This document shows, piece after piece, positions 44,720 to 56,463 of a stretch of DNA of 64,000 nt. The position numbers and the translations under genes are program-made. The stretch's first letter is position 1. Every line of letters starts with the position of its first letter. The DNA is taken from positions 90,063 to 154,062 of the forward strand of contig VCMS01000292.1 in the NCBI GenBank assembly GCA_022539475.1, read 5' to 3'. The DNA is from Gracilaria domingensis (lineage: Eukaryota; Rhodophyta; Florideophyceae; Gracilariales; Gracilariaceae). Below the pieces are notes generated by a model. It was not told where the DNA came from and made no database searches. It was given only the letters and a program-made list of their open reading frames with translations.

Positions 44720-45219
44720 GAAGTTGAGGAAGACGTTGAGGAGTGAGAGGAAGATGAGGATAAAGAAAGCGAACCTGTAGGACGCCCAAGGGTTTTGGAA
44801 GGATATAGTACCTACTGTCTTGTTGTTTCTCGTCTTTTGTTCTGAACTAAGCTTTCATATAAAGTATGTTTGTGCTTTGTCTTGTGCCGGCTGCAAATTT
44901 CGGTTTATATGTGGCGTACGGGACCTAACTTCTAAAATCGCATACGCGTGATAGTAAAGGTGATTTGTTGTTTTCATGGGCTCATGTCTATTGTACTAAA
45001 GGGTTTGCAGAAAATCAAAAAGAAAGACGTTGATATAAGTTGCGTGAAACGGTGCGGGGTCAATCTTTCCTGCAGTTCTCGCCTCTTGAGAATATTGGGA
45101 GAAAAAGGGGTTCCCTAAACGTATCTCAGAGATGGACGTATTGAATTTGAAAAGCAATTTGCCGTAGGCCAAATGCCGTCGAATCACCTCCTCCGTATTG
45201 AATTCAATGTTTGATCTTC
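44720..45219. other. Interval between the dioxygenase unit and the kinase-like fragment
   Basis: The first 80 bp continue the Glu-rich coding-like text past a stop. The rest is AT-rich. A minus-strand frame (45,187-44,996) could continue the kinase-like text but shows no motif. Confidence 0.3.
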
Positions 45220-45459
45220 TTACCGCTTTGGAGGAGTACAGTCAATGGCAGTTTGTAGGGCAGAAGTTCTGACACATAGAAAGCTCGGACCTAGAGGTAG
45301 ATGCTTCACGCTTATGTACCCTGCGGTGGACACATGAATTTCTTCTGAATGACCGAAAACTCGAAGCAATGTGCCTATGCCTCCTTTCCCGATGACTACG
45401 GCCGAAGTTGATGAACGTAGTTCTGTCGCTGGGATCGGTTCTATATCTACGGAGCTCAT
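45220..45459 (-). pseudogene. Possible protein-kinase N-lobe fragment
   Basis: An ATG-started minus-strand frame of 79 codons contains VVIGKGGIGTLLRVF, which fits the glycine-rich loop of protein kinases (G-x-G-x-x-G plus a following hydrophobic), then a strand and YISVKHLPL, where a VAxK-type lysine could sit. No catalytic loop (HRD) or DFG motif was found downstream. The fragment is too short to be sure and may be chance. Confidence 0.25.
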
Positions 45460-46055
45460 GATGTTGGAAATTGAAAGGTTTCTCTTTGGTTCTTGAAAGA
45501 GAGGACAATTTCAGATGGGTTGAGCTCGGTGTCTAGTTAAATGTAGTTGGAGAAACAGGAGTTTCCAGTTTCTTTCTGATGGCAACATCATTTATGAATA
45601 CTTACTAGAACGGGTGCGTGAAACAGTTGTTCCTCTCAAAAAGAATCGAATAGTAAAGGTTCGCAGTATATGAATCATAGGAACATATTAAATAGAAGAT
45701 GGGAAAGTAGGCAGAAGTTTAGATATGAAAATGGCAGGAGCGTACTGAAATTCGAGAAGTAAGCGGTTGAAGGATGTAATATTTCCTTTTGGGCTTTCCA
45801 TACGGTTTCTTTGGAGAAATTGTTTTGGAACAAGAATAAAGCTCATGATGACCACTATAACCCGTAGTACTGTGTGCTCCAAAAGGTGTTGAGGTCGTAT
45901 ATGAAAGGGGAACATATTCATAGAAAGGCGATGTGTTTGCGAACAATGGGTGTGCGGAGATATACCGTTTCAAAATTTATCGGTATTTGCATTTCAGTTT
46001 ATCTGGTTTGGGTGAATCAATAGAAAACAGACTCTACAATAGAAATCAGATTATA
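45460..46055. other. AT-rich interval without recognised genes
   Basis: Minus-strand frames around 45,690-45,970 show no recognisable content. Presumed intergenic region upstream of the membrane protein. Confidence 0.35.
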
Positions 46056-47219
46056 ATGAATGGTGCAATGTACAGGGCGAATGAATCCATGTTCATGCTG
46101 TTTGGTGCAGGTGCAGGTGTTGGGGTGCCATGTAAAGTGCAGCTTCTATTGTACCCTGATAGAATTAAATTTAAATTTAACAGAGATTTATTTCTAACGT
46201 TTGACAGAGTAACAGGAAGGGAGCGGTCGAGAGGAATGGAGAGGGACATACGAAACTGGGCGTTGGCAGGAGAGATGAGTGAATTGTGCAAGTTCATTTC
46301 ACAGCATGTTGATAATAAAGAAATACTGTTGGAGAGTCAGTATTTCCATAGAGTTTTATCTGGTGAGGTGCACTTCACAAGATGAATTCGTTCCGCACAT
46401 GAAAAGAAAGGGCATGGTTGCCTGAGGCGACTGGTTGGCCAGATTTGTGTGCACTCGTTGTTGCTGTATTGTGTGTTGTGGATGCCTGCTCTTTTTCTGT
46501 TGTATGAATTGATAAAACCGGCACTTGTGCATGTGCTTATGTCGCAGGACGGTTCTGTGAGCTCATATGCATGGAGGGTCTTCACGGTAGCGGTAATAGA
46601 GTCGATACTGCATGTGTTGTTTATAGATGGTTTGAAATGTGTGCACGAGGGGTTGTTTGGTTCGGTGGCGACAGAGAACTTTCATTCTGAAAGTCGGCTT
46701 GGGATTTGGGCTCTGTCATTGAATGCATTTGGTGCGTTTACGCTAAGTAGATTGTTGCTTGTCAACATTTGCATTGCTCTGAGTTTTCATTTCTTTCCGG
46801 AAGTGAGAACGCTGTTAGATGCGATTAGGAGTAATACTGTTGCCTTTTCTTCTGGAGGGTTTCTGTTGGGACTGGGTAACTATTGTCTGCAGAGGTGGCT
46901 TGTGCTGTGGAACACAAGAAATATTTCCAGTCATGTTATGGATTTGCCGCAAGAGAGACGAACAGTGGCCAATGTGCTTCACATAGTTGTGCAGAACGGA
47001 AAGAGCACATTGAAGTCAACATTTTTCATGAACGGGATTGAAAGGCCGGTGAACCCGTTCTTCCAGAGATTAGTTCCCATTGTGAGTGCGCAATTGGTGA
47101 GCAATTCATTTTCTGAGAGTTTACGGAAACCTATCAGCCGTACGGTACCGCCAGTACTGGGAAACACTGTTTTTGTTGTTCTAATTATAATTTATTCGGT
47201 TGCTGAGCTCGGTTGCTGA
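46056..47219 (+). pseudogene. Multi-spanning membrane protein of unknown family, one internal stop
   Basis: A single plus-strand reading frame of 388 codons starting at ATG 46,056 (MNGAMYRANESMF), open except for one TGA at 46,383-46,385. The first 110 residues are soluble and charged (RVTGRERSRGMERDIRNW). The rest has about five or six hydrophobic segments, among them LLLYCVLWMPALFLLYELI, WRVFTVAVIESILHVLFID, FGAFTLSRLLLVNICIALSF, GGFLLGLGNYCL and a C-terminal VFVVLIIIYSVAEL. I recognise no family. Keeping one frame over more than 1.1 kb suggests recent or ongoing function. If the TGA is real, the downstream ATG at 46,482 would give a 245-aa membrane protein. Confidence 0.5.
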
Positions 47220-47902
47220 GTACGAGAAAGGGCGTTAGTAAGAAGCGTGTGGGAAGGGCTTTATGCTCGGAATGGAAGAGAGAGGCGTCGCTTTGTAGGT
47301 CTGTAAAGGTTGTCTGGTAGAAAGGATACGTTTTCGTAAACATCTTTTTTTTATTGAACGGTGTTACTGAGAGAGAGGTTTGTTAAGGATTGAACTGGTG
47401 GAGTTTGAAGAAGGAAAGATGTTGGGGGATATGAGAGGCTTCTTGGGCTTTAACATTGGTTGTTGTGTGAAGCTGTGACCATACAGATGAGTACCGTGGT
47501 GTTCGAGCAGTGATCGTGAAAGAATTTGGCCTTCTTCAGGAGAGAAAGCTACCTGTCCTGTAGTTTTCCCCCTTCGTGAGAGAAAAGTACTTGTATTGTA
47601 GTTTTCATATTATTTCGCAATCAGAATTAGTGAACCATACTGAAGAAAAAGAAGTATAGTTTGGAGCGGGGTGCTTCACGTTGAGAGGTTTCGAGGCGTA
47701 TGGATGGTCATTGGATGGTTATTGACTGTCCACGGCGGAGTACGTTGGCACGAAAACGAGATGAGAGTATTCTCGACGAACAGTGCATGCGCGTGGGCTG
47801 TGTGGCGGTCTGGATCATGGGCGTTGGAATCGCGTTCTCTTTCGTGGCACAATTCGCGATCTTGTATTTTGTCTAAGAACGCGCGCGTTCGTATACTGCA
47901 TA
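47220..47902. other. Interval without recognised genes
   Basis: Purine-rich, GAGAGA-type words, no convincing frame. Confidence 0.35.
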
Positions 47903-48632
47903 ATGTCGAATTGGTATGTAAAAGACGAGGAGCTCTTGGCGCTGCTTGAGAGGAAGGATGAAGGAGATATGGGGGACGCGTTTGGAAGACGAAGTAGGGG
48001 ACGCTGAGGCGGGCGGTGAGAAGAGGGTGGTGCACTTGAGCCAGCTGGAGATTGGGATGGAGATGGGGAGTGGTGGTGGGGAGGGAGCACCGCCGCAGAA
48101 GGGGTTTGCGGAGGACATGAAGGAGGGTATGAAGTTGATGGAGATTGAGGTGAAGGAGGAGGTGGATGACTTTCTAAGGAAAAAGGTAGTAGACATAGGA
48201 GGTGCTGTACTGAGCGTTTCTGAGGATGTCGTATCGCTGGAGGTGATATCTACCGTGCGAGGGGGGTTGAAGGTGGTGGGGATGGAGATGAAGAGTTATG
48301 GTGAGAAGATGGTAGAGTATTTGGCGAAGGATGTTGCTGATGTCATGGAGAAGAATAGGAAGTTGAAGGGGAGGTTGGAAGTCCTGGAGGCACTGATGCG
48401 ACAGGTGATGAACATGAAGAGGTTCTTGAAGGGGGCGGCGGGAGGTGGTAGGCAAGCTTCGCCGGTGACGCCGAAGAGTGGTAGAAGGAACGAGAGGGAT
48501 GTTGATGGTGGTGAGGAAGAAAGCGCGTGGAGCCGTTTGAAGAAGAGAAGGGGAGGGGTGGAAGGGTTGAGAAGAACGAAGTGGTGCTGCTCGCGGAGAG
48601 GACTCTGGAGAAGCAGGAGGATGAAAAGGTGA
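47903..48632 (+). pseudogene. Acidic, helical hypothetical protein
   Basis: An ATG at 47,903 (MSNWYVKDEELLALLERKDE) opens a frame that closes at about 48,005. Matching composition continues in the overlapping frame 47,946-48,632 (228 codons), so one frame change separates them. The protein is rich in Glu, Lys, Met and Val with heptad-like stretches (EMKSYGEKMVEYLAKDVAD, NRKLKGRLEVLEALMRQV) that suggest a coiled coil, and ends in a basic Arg-rich tail. No family recognised. It could also encode a structural or DNA-binding partner of a nearby element. Confidence 0.4.
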
Positions 48633-49152
48633 GGGAAGTGGGAAGCCATATGGGAGCGAGTCGCGTGTAGGGGAATGGACAGAGCTTCGGGCAAAACTTT
48701 TACGAGATGACGTTTGAGGATACGCAGACTGAAAAGCGTGATGAGTAAAGTTTTTTTTGATGTGTGCTGCAGTTGGTTTGACGGTCACTGGAGCTGAGTG
48801 CGTGTGACATGGGACGGGTGTGGTGGGGAAGGTTGTTGAGATTTGCACTGTGTTCCTGAATGAAACGAGTAGGAAAACTAGCGCCAGTGAAGTAAACAAA
48901 GTTGTTCCTGGAAAGGGATACAGTTCTGGTTGAAGGCAAACTGAACCTGCTAAAAAAACCAGAGAAACTGAAGAAAAAATTACGTACAGTGGAATATATT
49001 ATTCCAAAGTTTGTTAATTTTTTGAGTGCAAACGCTGCCTACCCCCTCGCTCGCCCATTTCAGGGACTAAACTAGCAACTATTCCACAACTAGCACTCAC
49101 TTTCCCAGTTCCGAGAACACCGACGAACCGCTTAGGTAACGATACTCTCGAG
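48633..49152. other. Interval without recognised genes
   Basis: No convincing frame. The right part may hold leader or LTR sequence of the Gypsy relic that begins at 49,153. I saw no repeat ends. Confidence 0.3.
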
Positions 49153-49938
49153 ATGAGCTCGCATGTTCTATTAGGAAAGCAAGAAGAAGGGTTGAATGTC
49201 GGAAAAGAAAACGCTAATTCCGGCTCTTCTGCACCCTGTCTCGCTTCGGAACACGCTTTGGTTGGCCGTCGGAGCACACGAAGTGCGGCGACGGCCTATG
49301 CGACGCCCTCAGATGAGCCCGAACGCATTGTTCGCTCGGGGAACCTGCAGTCCGATCCGAACGGACGAAAAAGAAATAAGAACATGAACTCCGGGCCCAC
49401 CGCAGAGACGGGGTTCCAGCCATGCGAAGCAGAAGGCCCTGCGTCTCCTCCCGAGCCACAGCGGATACGCACTCATCAGCTTTGGAACGATAAAGCAGCG
49501 TACGCCCTGGAGGGACTCCGCACGGAAATCCAGGTTCACGTCTTCATGGCCGTCGAGTTATGCGTCAAGGACCGCACCCCGGAGATAATGCGCAAAGACA
49601 TTCCACCGATAGTTCGCCGCATAATAGAAAAAGTATGTAAACCCGACCCCACGGATGTACGAATGCAGAAAGGTTGGTGTGACACGCTGGGCGTCTTGAT
49701 AGCACAGCTAACGGCCAATCCCCAAAAGCTCATTTCGGGCCGAACGGACAAATCATCTAATCATGGTGGAAGGGAAGGACGACCGGAACTTCAGAAGGCC
49801 TCACAGAGGAAGCCGACTGACATCTACCTACGGCCAATACCACGACATGATGACCTAGACGGAAGCTCGAGCGATTTTTCTGAAGACGAGAAGAATCACC
49901 GCAAGCGAAGCCGAAAACCGAGCGGAAATTCTGATTAG
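49153..49938 (+). pseudogene. Gag region of the plus-strand Gypsy relic
   Basis: A long frame starting at ATG. It has a Ser/Asn/Arg-rich disordered N-terminus, a helical core (ALEGLRTEIQVHVFMAVELC; KDIPPIVRRIIEKV) and a basic, Ser/Asp-rich C-terminus (SSSDFSEDEKNHRKRSRK) like the acidic/basic linker seen in the other Gag at 7.8-9.2 kb. Fossil. Confidence 0.5.
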
Positions 49939-52860
49939 GACAACTCGACACGCAGACGAAAGAACCGTCGCTGTTCCAGAAGGCAGCGACATTCGGATAC
50001 CGAATCGGACTCGTCGCATTTTTCATCTGATGACGAACATACCCACTTAGACGATGTCACAGACTCCCGAAGCCCACGCAGAGAGGCCGAACGACACGAC
50101 GACGTTCCCGTTAGTATAATCTAGTGCTGAATCGCATTGAACCCTTGAACGTCCAGTTCACCAAGAATTTGGACTACCGTTCGTACCGGCTACTACGTTG
50201 TATCCAGAAGTACGACTCAAAGGTAGCGCGCCAAACTGCGCGTTACCAAAAGAAACCGAAGGTCCAAATGAAGCGGCTCTCCTTTTTCGGAATGGACCCC
50301 ATATCCGTCCTCAATTTCCCGCAGCCGTTTAAGACCGCCTGCAATCATAAGGGGTTCACAAAGGGCGTGGCTCTCTCGTGCTTTCAATTTTACTTGATAC
50401 GACCAGCGCACGCCCTCGTACACTCCCGCACTACGGGTGAGTCTGGTGTGGTCGACAAACCACGTGAAGAGGCATTCCAAACTTACGAGCAGGTCGCTAC
50501 CTTTTGCTCATCACATACGCAACCGATGACGTCATTGCTGACGCGACCGCTGAGGTTACGCTCTACTCCCACTCATTGGGCATGTCCGAAACAGAATTTG
50601 CACAGAAACTGTGCACGAAAGCGTTAAGTTGCGGCAACATCTTCACAGACCGTGACCTAAAGGACCTACTCGTGGAAGGCCTCTTATCCACCATACGGTG
50701 CATGTACGCAACGATTTGGGAACTCACCTCAGTCTGGGATACGACGCCCTTGACCGGTGTGCGGAATCATACGGTGACACGCACTGTGCATCAAGACACC
50801 AATGCGTCTGGGTCGATCCTCAGAACGCATAGGCTCGTCGACGAACCACACGTACGATAAAGAAGGTGAATAGTATCGAGTCACCCTCAGCGTCCACCTA
50901 CTCCTTATCGGACGAGGAAGGAGACAACATCTTCGTGGTCTCACAAGGCTCTTCGCTACCATCACCTCAAACAATTTCAAGCCTCTCTACGCCAGCGGAA
51001 TCCGTTCGGTCTTAACCGAACAACTCCAGTTGGGGCACAGTAAACGCCTCTAGACAAGTGCAAAAAGACCGCTAATGTCGCATCCGCCTCTCAATAGAAC
51101 TCGACTGTTGCCAACTGCTCCGGCTGGACGTGAAGGCCAAACTCCTTGCCATTCCTGAGGAAAACGATCAACTTCGAGGCGAAGAAGGTTATTACGGTGG
51201 CGCGAGTCCCGCACGAAAACCGCCACCACCCTCTTCAAATCTCGGATACCGTCAAATACACAGGTTCGACCGTGGCTAGCTGAAAATCGCACTGGCCAAC
51301 AGGCCATGCTCGTAGAAGAAACTGTGGTGAATCAGTGACACAAAATGAAGACGCGTAGGAGCACCAGTTCCTCCCCAACGATGGGAGCTCAAAGAAACGA
51401 GGCCTCACACGGAGGCCTCTGCGTTCACCTGCACCCTGGAAGCAATGCAAAGACTGCATGACACTATCCAGCTGGCCAATGCCAAGTACAAGATACAACT
51501 GTCCGTTGGGCTGACATTAACAATGATTTAATTCCTTACAGGCGTCTTCGGTGGCTGCGCGGGCCCTTTTCAGATCCCCGAACAGCACTTACCCCCACGA
51601 TGGCAATCCCGACTACGTACAGACATCAAACCACGCGTCACTGATGCATCTCGATACCGCATGGACTATATCGGTACTATATCTCTCGTAGTCCACGTTG
51701 GCGATCTTCACGTACGCGGTTAATTCCTGTTCGTATCAAACTTATCATCGAATGTACTCTTGGGCACATCGTTTATTGATCGATACGTACTCGAAATTCT
51801 GCCCCGAAAACGGACAGTCCTACTACGGCATTCTCATACCCATATCGGTTCTATTCCACGCCTACGGACCACACACCCAAACGTCCGTCGAACGGTATCA
51901 AACTCAGCCACAACGGACTAACCGGTCGAACAAAATCCACGTTTCTCGCTCAGTAACCTTACCCCTTATGTCGGACACTCAATTGCAAGTTACCGCCAAA
52001 AGCGTTCGGCCTGGTATTCCTGCAGTCCGACCCCCGCACCGGATCCACACTAGCACTCTTGCCTCTCGCAAATGGCGTCATGTACCTACCGTTAGATGTC
52101 TTATTCTTCGTACGCGCTGCCAGTGTGTCCGACTGACCATTTCACATTCACAAACGCACTGTTAATGGTCTCGCATTACCTTCGCCCATCGATTTAATAA
52201 CTTTCCAGCTGGACGCTGCGCGGAGCGTCGCGACTGAGGATGGAGGGATCTTGCGAGAAATGCAATCCAGCCCGAACGGTGACGATAAGAGCGACGAATG
52301 GATCCAACGGGTTCAAATTATCCAGGAGTATGAAGAGGAACTGGAAAAAGTCATGGAGGTCCTTACACCGTTTGCAGACATGCGAGATGACCCTCTGGGC
52401 AAGATCTCTGTTGTGAAGCATATAAAACAAATGAAACCAAACACTGAACCCATATTTCAGATGCTATGCCTGGCCGGTCCCGCCCGGAGGGAGCTAGAAC
52501 TTAAGAAAATAACCCAACAGCTGGCAGCAGGAGTCATCTAACCGCCAACTGGAGAATGGGCTCGCGCCATCGTCTTCTACGAGAAGACGGACGGGAGCGT
52601 GCGTTTCTGCGCGGATTACTGCCGCCTTAACACCGTTACCGTAGGGAATACCTGTCCCCTACCACATATGGAGGAGTGCATCGACTCACTCAGAGACGCA
52701 CGAATATTCTCCATTTTGGACGCCAACAGCAGATACTGCCAGACCGCAGTTAGCAAAGCGGGCCGAGACAAGACCGCATCTAACGTCGCACATGGGCCTT
52801 TACCGATACGTACTACGCTCAGGATGCATTGCAGAAACGAAAATTTGTGATGTTCCGGAT
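49153..52860 (+). mobile_element. 5' part of a plus-strand Ty3/Gypsy relic, broken and truncated
   Basis: The order is a Gag frame (49,153-49,938 and further Gag-like text 50,124-50,627), a long stretch with only traces of coding sequence where protease would lie, and the fingers and first palm region of RT at about 52,250-52,855 (VRFCADYCRLNTV, PLPHMEECIDSL, FSILDANS). The RT stops before its YxDD box and no RNase H or integrase follows, so the 3' half is missing. It has on the order of ten breaks. The RT motif set resembles that of the element at 1.7-9.2 kb, so the two are relatives. Confidence 0.7.
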
Positions 52861-53406
52861 GTTTAATGAGGTGATGAAGACACGGGCTATACATGAGTCG
52901 TTACCGCAACAAGCGAAGAGAGTTTCAAACAAAAGCTAGGCCGAGAAATGTTTTAGTAGACTCAAGAGTTGAGAGATAAACGGTTTAAGTACTCTCGGCC
53001 ACACTCGTTTTCTGCCAGAAGGTCCCCTTCGAGCGACAGAGGAAGACAAGTTCGCGCAGCTCTCTCACATTCGCACCCTCACCCCTTCCACTCAAACATG
53101 CACACAGGGACAAGTAAGAAAGCTCAAGTGGGTATGGCTCCACCGCATTTAGAACTGCACAGTTGTTTGCATGGACGCATAACACATGGTCCACATTTAC
53201 ATTTCGCCACGGAGCCAAGTACACTCGGGCACACTGCTTTTCTAACCATCTCAGTCGGCTTGGTTCTGACTTCGGTACCTCGACACGGTTTCGTTTCATG
53301 TTACCTGCGTTCCAACCATTGTGCGATGTCGGTGAATCTTAATACTGCGACAATACCGAGGCGCAATTCGTGAACCGTGCCCCCACTACTTTTTCTGCTA
53401 CGTTGA
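52861..53406. other. Interval without recognised genes
   Basis: The frames on the two strands overlap and show no domain. Nothing recognised. Confidence 0.35.
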
Positions 53407-54335
53407 TTAACGAGGCATGCATACAGAAGTTATGCTTGTTGGACACCGCCATATAACCATCAGTGAGTTCGTACTTTTTGGTGCCTTTTGAACCTGGGAA
53501 CCGACTCGAACACGAGAATCATACTGAAGTTCTTGGGTGAGCCAAACAATGACGGTCCAAGGCATCGAATGCAGAGACGCTATGTCGTGGAACCAGCAAA
53601 ACAAGATTGCACACTCTTTGCCGGTCACACATCACTGGGACGTCCCATATTGCTTCTGACATGAGCGCTGCACAAAGCCGCGTGCCCTCTATACTTTTTA
53701 AGTCACACAACTCCAGCCCCAAAGTGGCTTGTCGTGGTTCCTTGCGTAGTTTGCTGGACCGTCTAAGATCATGACACCGTATTGATCTAGTGAAAAACAG
53801 GTATTCGCCACTAACATTACTTCCTCTATGTACCATAAAGTCCCATCATTATCTTCATACAGACGGTATCGCAGCGCTAAATCATAGTCCACGTTGACTC
53901 CAGGACGTTGTCTGCACCACTCTAATAATTTTTCCCCTACAAGTGCGAAGCACTCAGCCGTTTGTAGCGAGCGACTTTCCCCTGAAAGGTGTTCAACTTG
54001 ATACACCTCATCCGCCGCTTCTGCGGTTCGCATGACGGACACGACGCTGTTGAAGTACCATTACTGCTTACAGCTGCTCTTTGGAGTACTGTCCTGAACT
54101 TACGGAGATTCTGGAAAACTACTGTGAACTGCTGCAGAATTTGCAGCACTACTACCGATTCCCATGGCGCGCTCGTTTCGATTGTCGTGCTGTGTTGTAG
54201 TGCATACGGTAGGCTGACGGGTTGCGAAGTACCGTGATCTACGCACACGCCAAAGAATTCGGCATTTTCTAGTGCTGTTCTAGGGCTGCTGCAGGTTGTC
54301 AGCCTCGACTTCTTGACTTCCAGAAGATTTTGCAT
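53407..54335 (-). pseudogene. Unrecognised decayed minus-strand gene
   Basis: Two overlapping minus-strand frames (54,335-53,937 and 54,042-53,698) read like one protein with a frame change near 54,000. The second has strongly protein-like text: CFALVGEKLLEWCRQRPGV, then YDLALRYRLYEDNDGTLWYI and SLDQYGVMILDGPANYA. A third frame to 53,407 is less convincing. I recognise no family. The Asp/Tyr-rich beta-type text suggests a soluble globular domain. Confidence 0.4.
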
Positions 54336-54955
54336 CCTTAATGGGCAAAGAAGAAACCACCTGCGTTACACGCCGTTTCTTCCTATTTTTCGATGTTATT
54401 ATTGCCGCAGTTCACAAGGCTCCTGTAGTGCAACCCTCCCGTATGAGAATTCTGGTTTGACTTAGTCATAACTCTCGTTCATGGGTTTGCTAGGTACACA
54501 CTAGTATATGACTAGTAACAACTGATGGTTTCCATCAATATGGTTCGGACAAGTGGGACAGAGTGAAGTTGATGGGAGGTTTGCCACTACGCGTGGGCGG
54601 TTGCCAAGATTAATGGGTTGTTAAGTTAATGTTATTTATAAATTTTTGTTGAGAGCACTACATAGCGCGCTGGCGTGGCCGCCGTCGGGCCCATTATATC
54701 TGCTCAACAAGATTGATCTTACTTAAGGATCTCGGCTGTAGCCTTTTTCGCCTTCGGCGGTGTATAACTCCTTGTCAGAGGGACTCCCCGTTACGGCTGC
54801 AACGGTTCGGCTATCTGTGTAGTATAGTACGCCCGATCGGTGGGAGCTCGCACTTCTCTTCCCACCTGTCATTAGATCATATCATGAGTAGAACGCATGC
54901 AAACGTTGAAAGGCTCGTTTTGTTCTGAACTTGGAAAATAAAACGTACAACAAGT
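54336..54955. other. Interval without recognised genes
   Basis: Mixed sequence with no convincing frame. Confidence 0.35.
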
Positions 54956-55246
54956 CCCAGTGGAAATGGGAGATATAGTTTTGGTATATATTTGATGTAA
55001 AGTGCGGATTTTGGATATAATTTTTATATAATTTTGATATAGATTTCATATAAACTGCGTTTATGGGTCAAAATGGGAGATATAATATCGATACCGAATC
55101 GATACAGTTCTGAACCCGTCCTGTTTTCAGATATAAATTGAGTACAACTTCGATAAATGCCGTTGTTAGATAAAGTCTCGATAAAGCAAAGCGTGATATA
55201 AAGATGATATTTCTCTGATGTGTGCTGGATATAAAATGCCTCCGAT
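54956..55246. repeat. AT-rich GATATA-type low-complexity tract
   Basis: The words GATATA, GATAAA and GATATG recur about every 10-25 bp, and the longer word aatgggagatata appears twice about 105 bp apart (54,967 and 55,072). This looks like a degenerate tandem array. No coding capacity. Confidence 0.55.
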
Positions 55247-55548
55247 ATGGAACTGATGCACGTTGGATATGTTTCGGAGAGGCTGTTGCCGGAGATGGCT
55301 CAAATTTTGCTCAACGGTATCGTCTCCACGCAGGCCTTTAGTCATATTCCCGTCCCGCCCTGGGCCGCCTTCGCAGTCGCTGCACCGGTAATTTCTCAAA
55401 AGGCTTTCCATCCCAAAGACAACCTGGCAGCACCATCGTTTACAACTCTATGGCTATTAGAAACATGAACTGCCCATGAACTGCTCAGCGGTGACAGAAG
55501 ACGGGCGTGACTTTAACGTAGGCGGCGCATGGTGTAACCTCTGGGCGC

Positions 55549-56024
55549 TCATCGAGCGGCCACGTCGCGAACCGGTTTGAACGAACGCCTGTGAATGGCG
55601 CACGGACCGTGCTGCATGAGCTCCTGGCGGTGGAGCTGAGTAGGGTAGCCCACGCTGCGCTGGAAGTTTTAGTGCAGATATTGGCTGGCAAACCGGCGTA
55701 TGATATCATCACGCAGAACCTTGGCCACAATGCTTGCGGTCGCCACTAAGGTAACGAGCGCATCGCCGCCATCCACAGCGCGCTGTGCGCATGACGGGCG
55801 GGCAGTGCGAGATGGCCGTTCACAAACAGCAGCTGCGGCAACCACGGCAGCAGCAGCACCGCGTCAAGCATGGAGTCCAGGCGCACGATAAGCACGTTGC
55901 TGTGGTCGATGACGGCCGGCGCCACGACGCAGCGCGCGACGCGCAGAGCCGGGTGCTTGCAAACGTGGTGAACCAACGTGCCACTGTGTCTCTGCGAGTC
56001 GCTCAGGCGCTTGAAGTGGTCCAA
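55549..56024 (-). pseudogene. Ribonuclease HII-like pseudogene
   Basis: Minus-strand text matches RNase HII, which removes ribonucleotides from DNA. Readable are FKRLSDSQR (the usual DSK-x-LS-x-x-x-R), VAPAVIDHSNVLIVRLDSML (the ID-x-x-N-I-L helix), VDGGDALVTLVATASIVAKV with RDD (the G-D-A...A-S-I-x-A-K-V-x-R-D core) and GYPTQLH followed by HRRSFKPV, the conserved C-terminal motif. It has one frame change near 55,775 and one in-frame TAA at 55,669-55,671, and the N-terminal D-E-x-G-R-G active-site motif is not found upstream. The type is prokaryotic/organellar HII rather than the eukaryotic H2A, so it may once have served an organelle. Dead as written. Confidence 0.7.
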
Positions 56025-56323
56025 GAGCGGGTGTAACGGGCGTCAAGCGCAAAACAATCGGGAGTCGAGCGCCACAGTGGACGCAGAGTTGTAAAAGGGG
56101 TAGATAGCGAAAGCGCGTGCACCGCGAAGCGGCGCAGATAAGGCGACGTACACGCGAGCGCGAGCGCGGGTGCGGTCGTACCGGTATGCGTAGCGCGTGC
56201 GCGAAGCACGTGCACGACTCCCAGCAGCACGTCGTACGGGAGGCAGCATGGCTGGCGCATCGGTGCAATGCGAGCGCGCGGCGCGGAGGCGCTACGAGTA
56301 GAACGAGGCTGCACCGAAGAGCA

Positions 56324-56383
56324 TATCCACAGAGTGGATAGCAGCTCTACCGGTGTGGAATTTCCACACTGGTAGAGCTGCTA
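56324..56383. terminator. Two adjacent hairpins after the acyltransferase pseudogene
   Basis: A 7-bp hairpin (TATCCAC-AGA-GTGGATA, 56,324-56,340) abuts a 22-bp stem with a one-base centre: arms 56,339-56,360 and 56,362-56,383 (TAGCAGCTCTACC.GTGTGGAA), one mismatch that would be G-U in RNA. They lie about 80 bp past the 3' end of the minus-strand acyltransferase gene. A 3'-end or processing structure or a tiny fold-back element are both possible. The function is a guess. Confidence 0.4.
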
Positions 56384-56463
56384 CAGTCGTGGGTTTTAGG
56401 GATAGCGCGCGAGTGCGCGCAGCTTACAGCGCGCCCGGTGTATATTACAATACTGCATTCGTG

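Noticed and set aside
46056-47219. Mitochondrial-carrier-type protein
   Set aside because: A few spacing hints near the C-terminus recall carriers, but the P-x-D/E-x-x-K/R signatures are absent.
48174-48899. Minus-strand frame of 241 codons over 48.2-48.9 kb
   Set aside because: It is the reverse shadow of the acidic coiled-coil frame, giving Ser/Pro/His-rich text.
56025-56314. N-terminal RNase HII motif upstream of the pseudogene
   Set aside because: No DExGRG-type motif in any of the three minus-strand frames; the sequence is GC-rich and gives long frames by chance.
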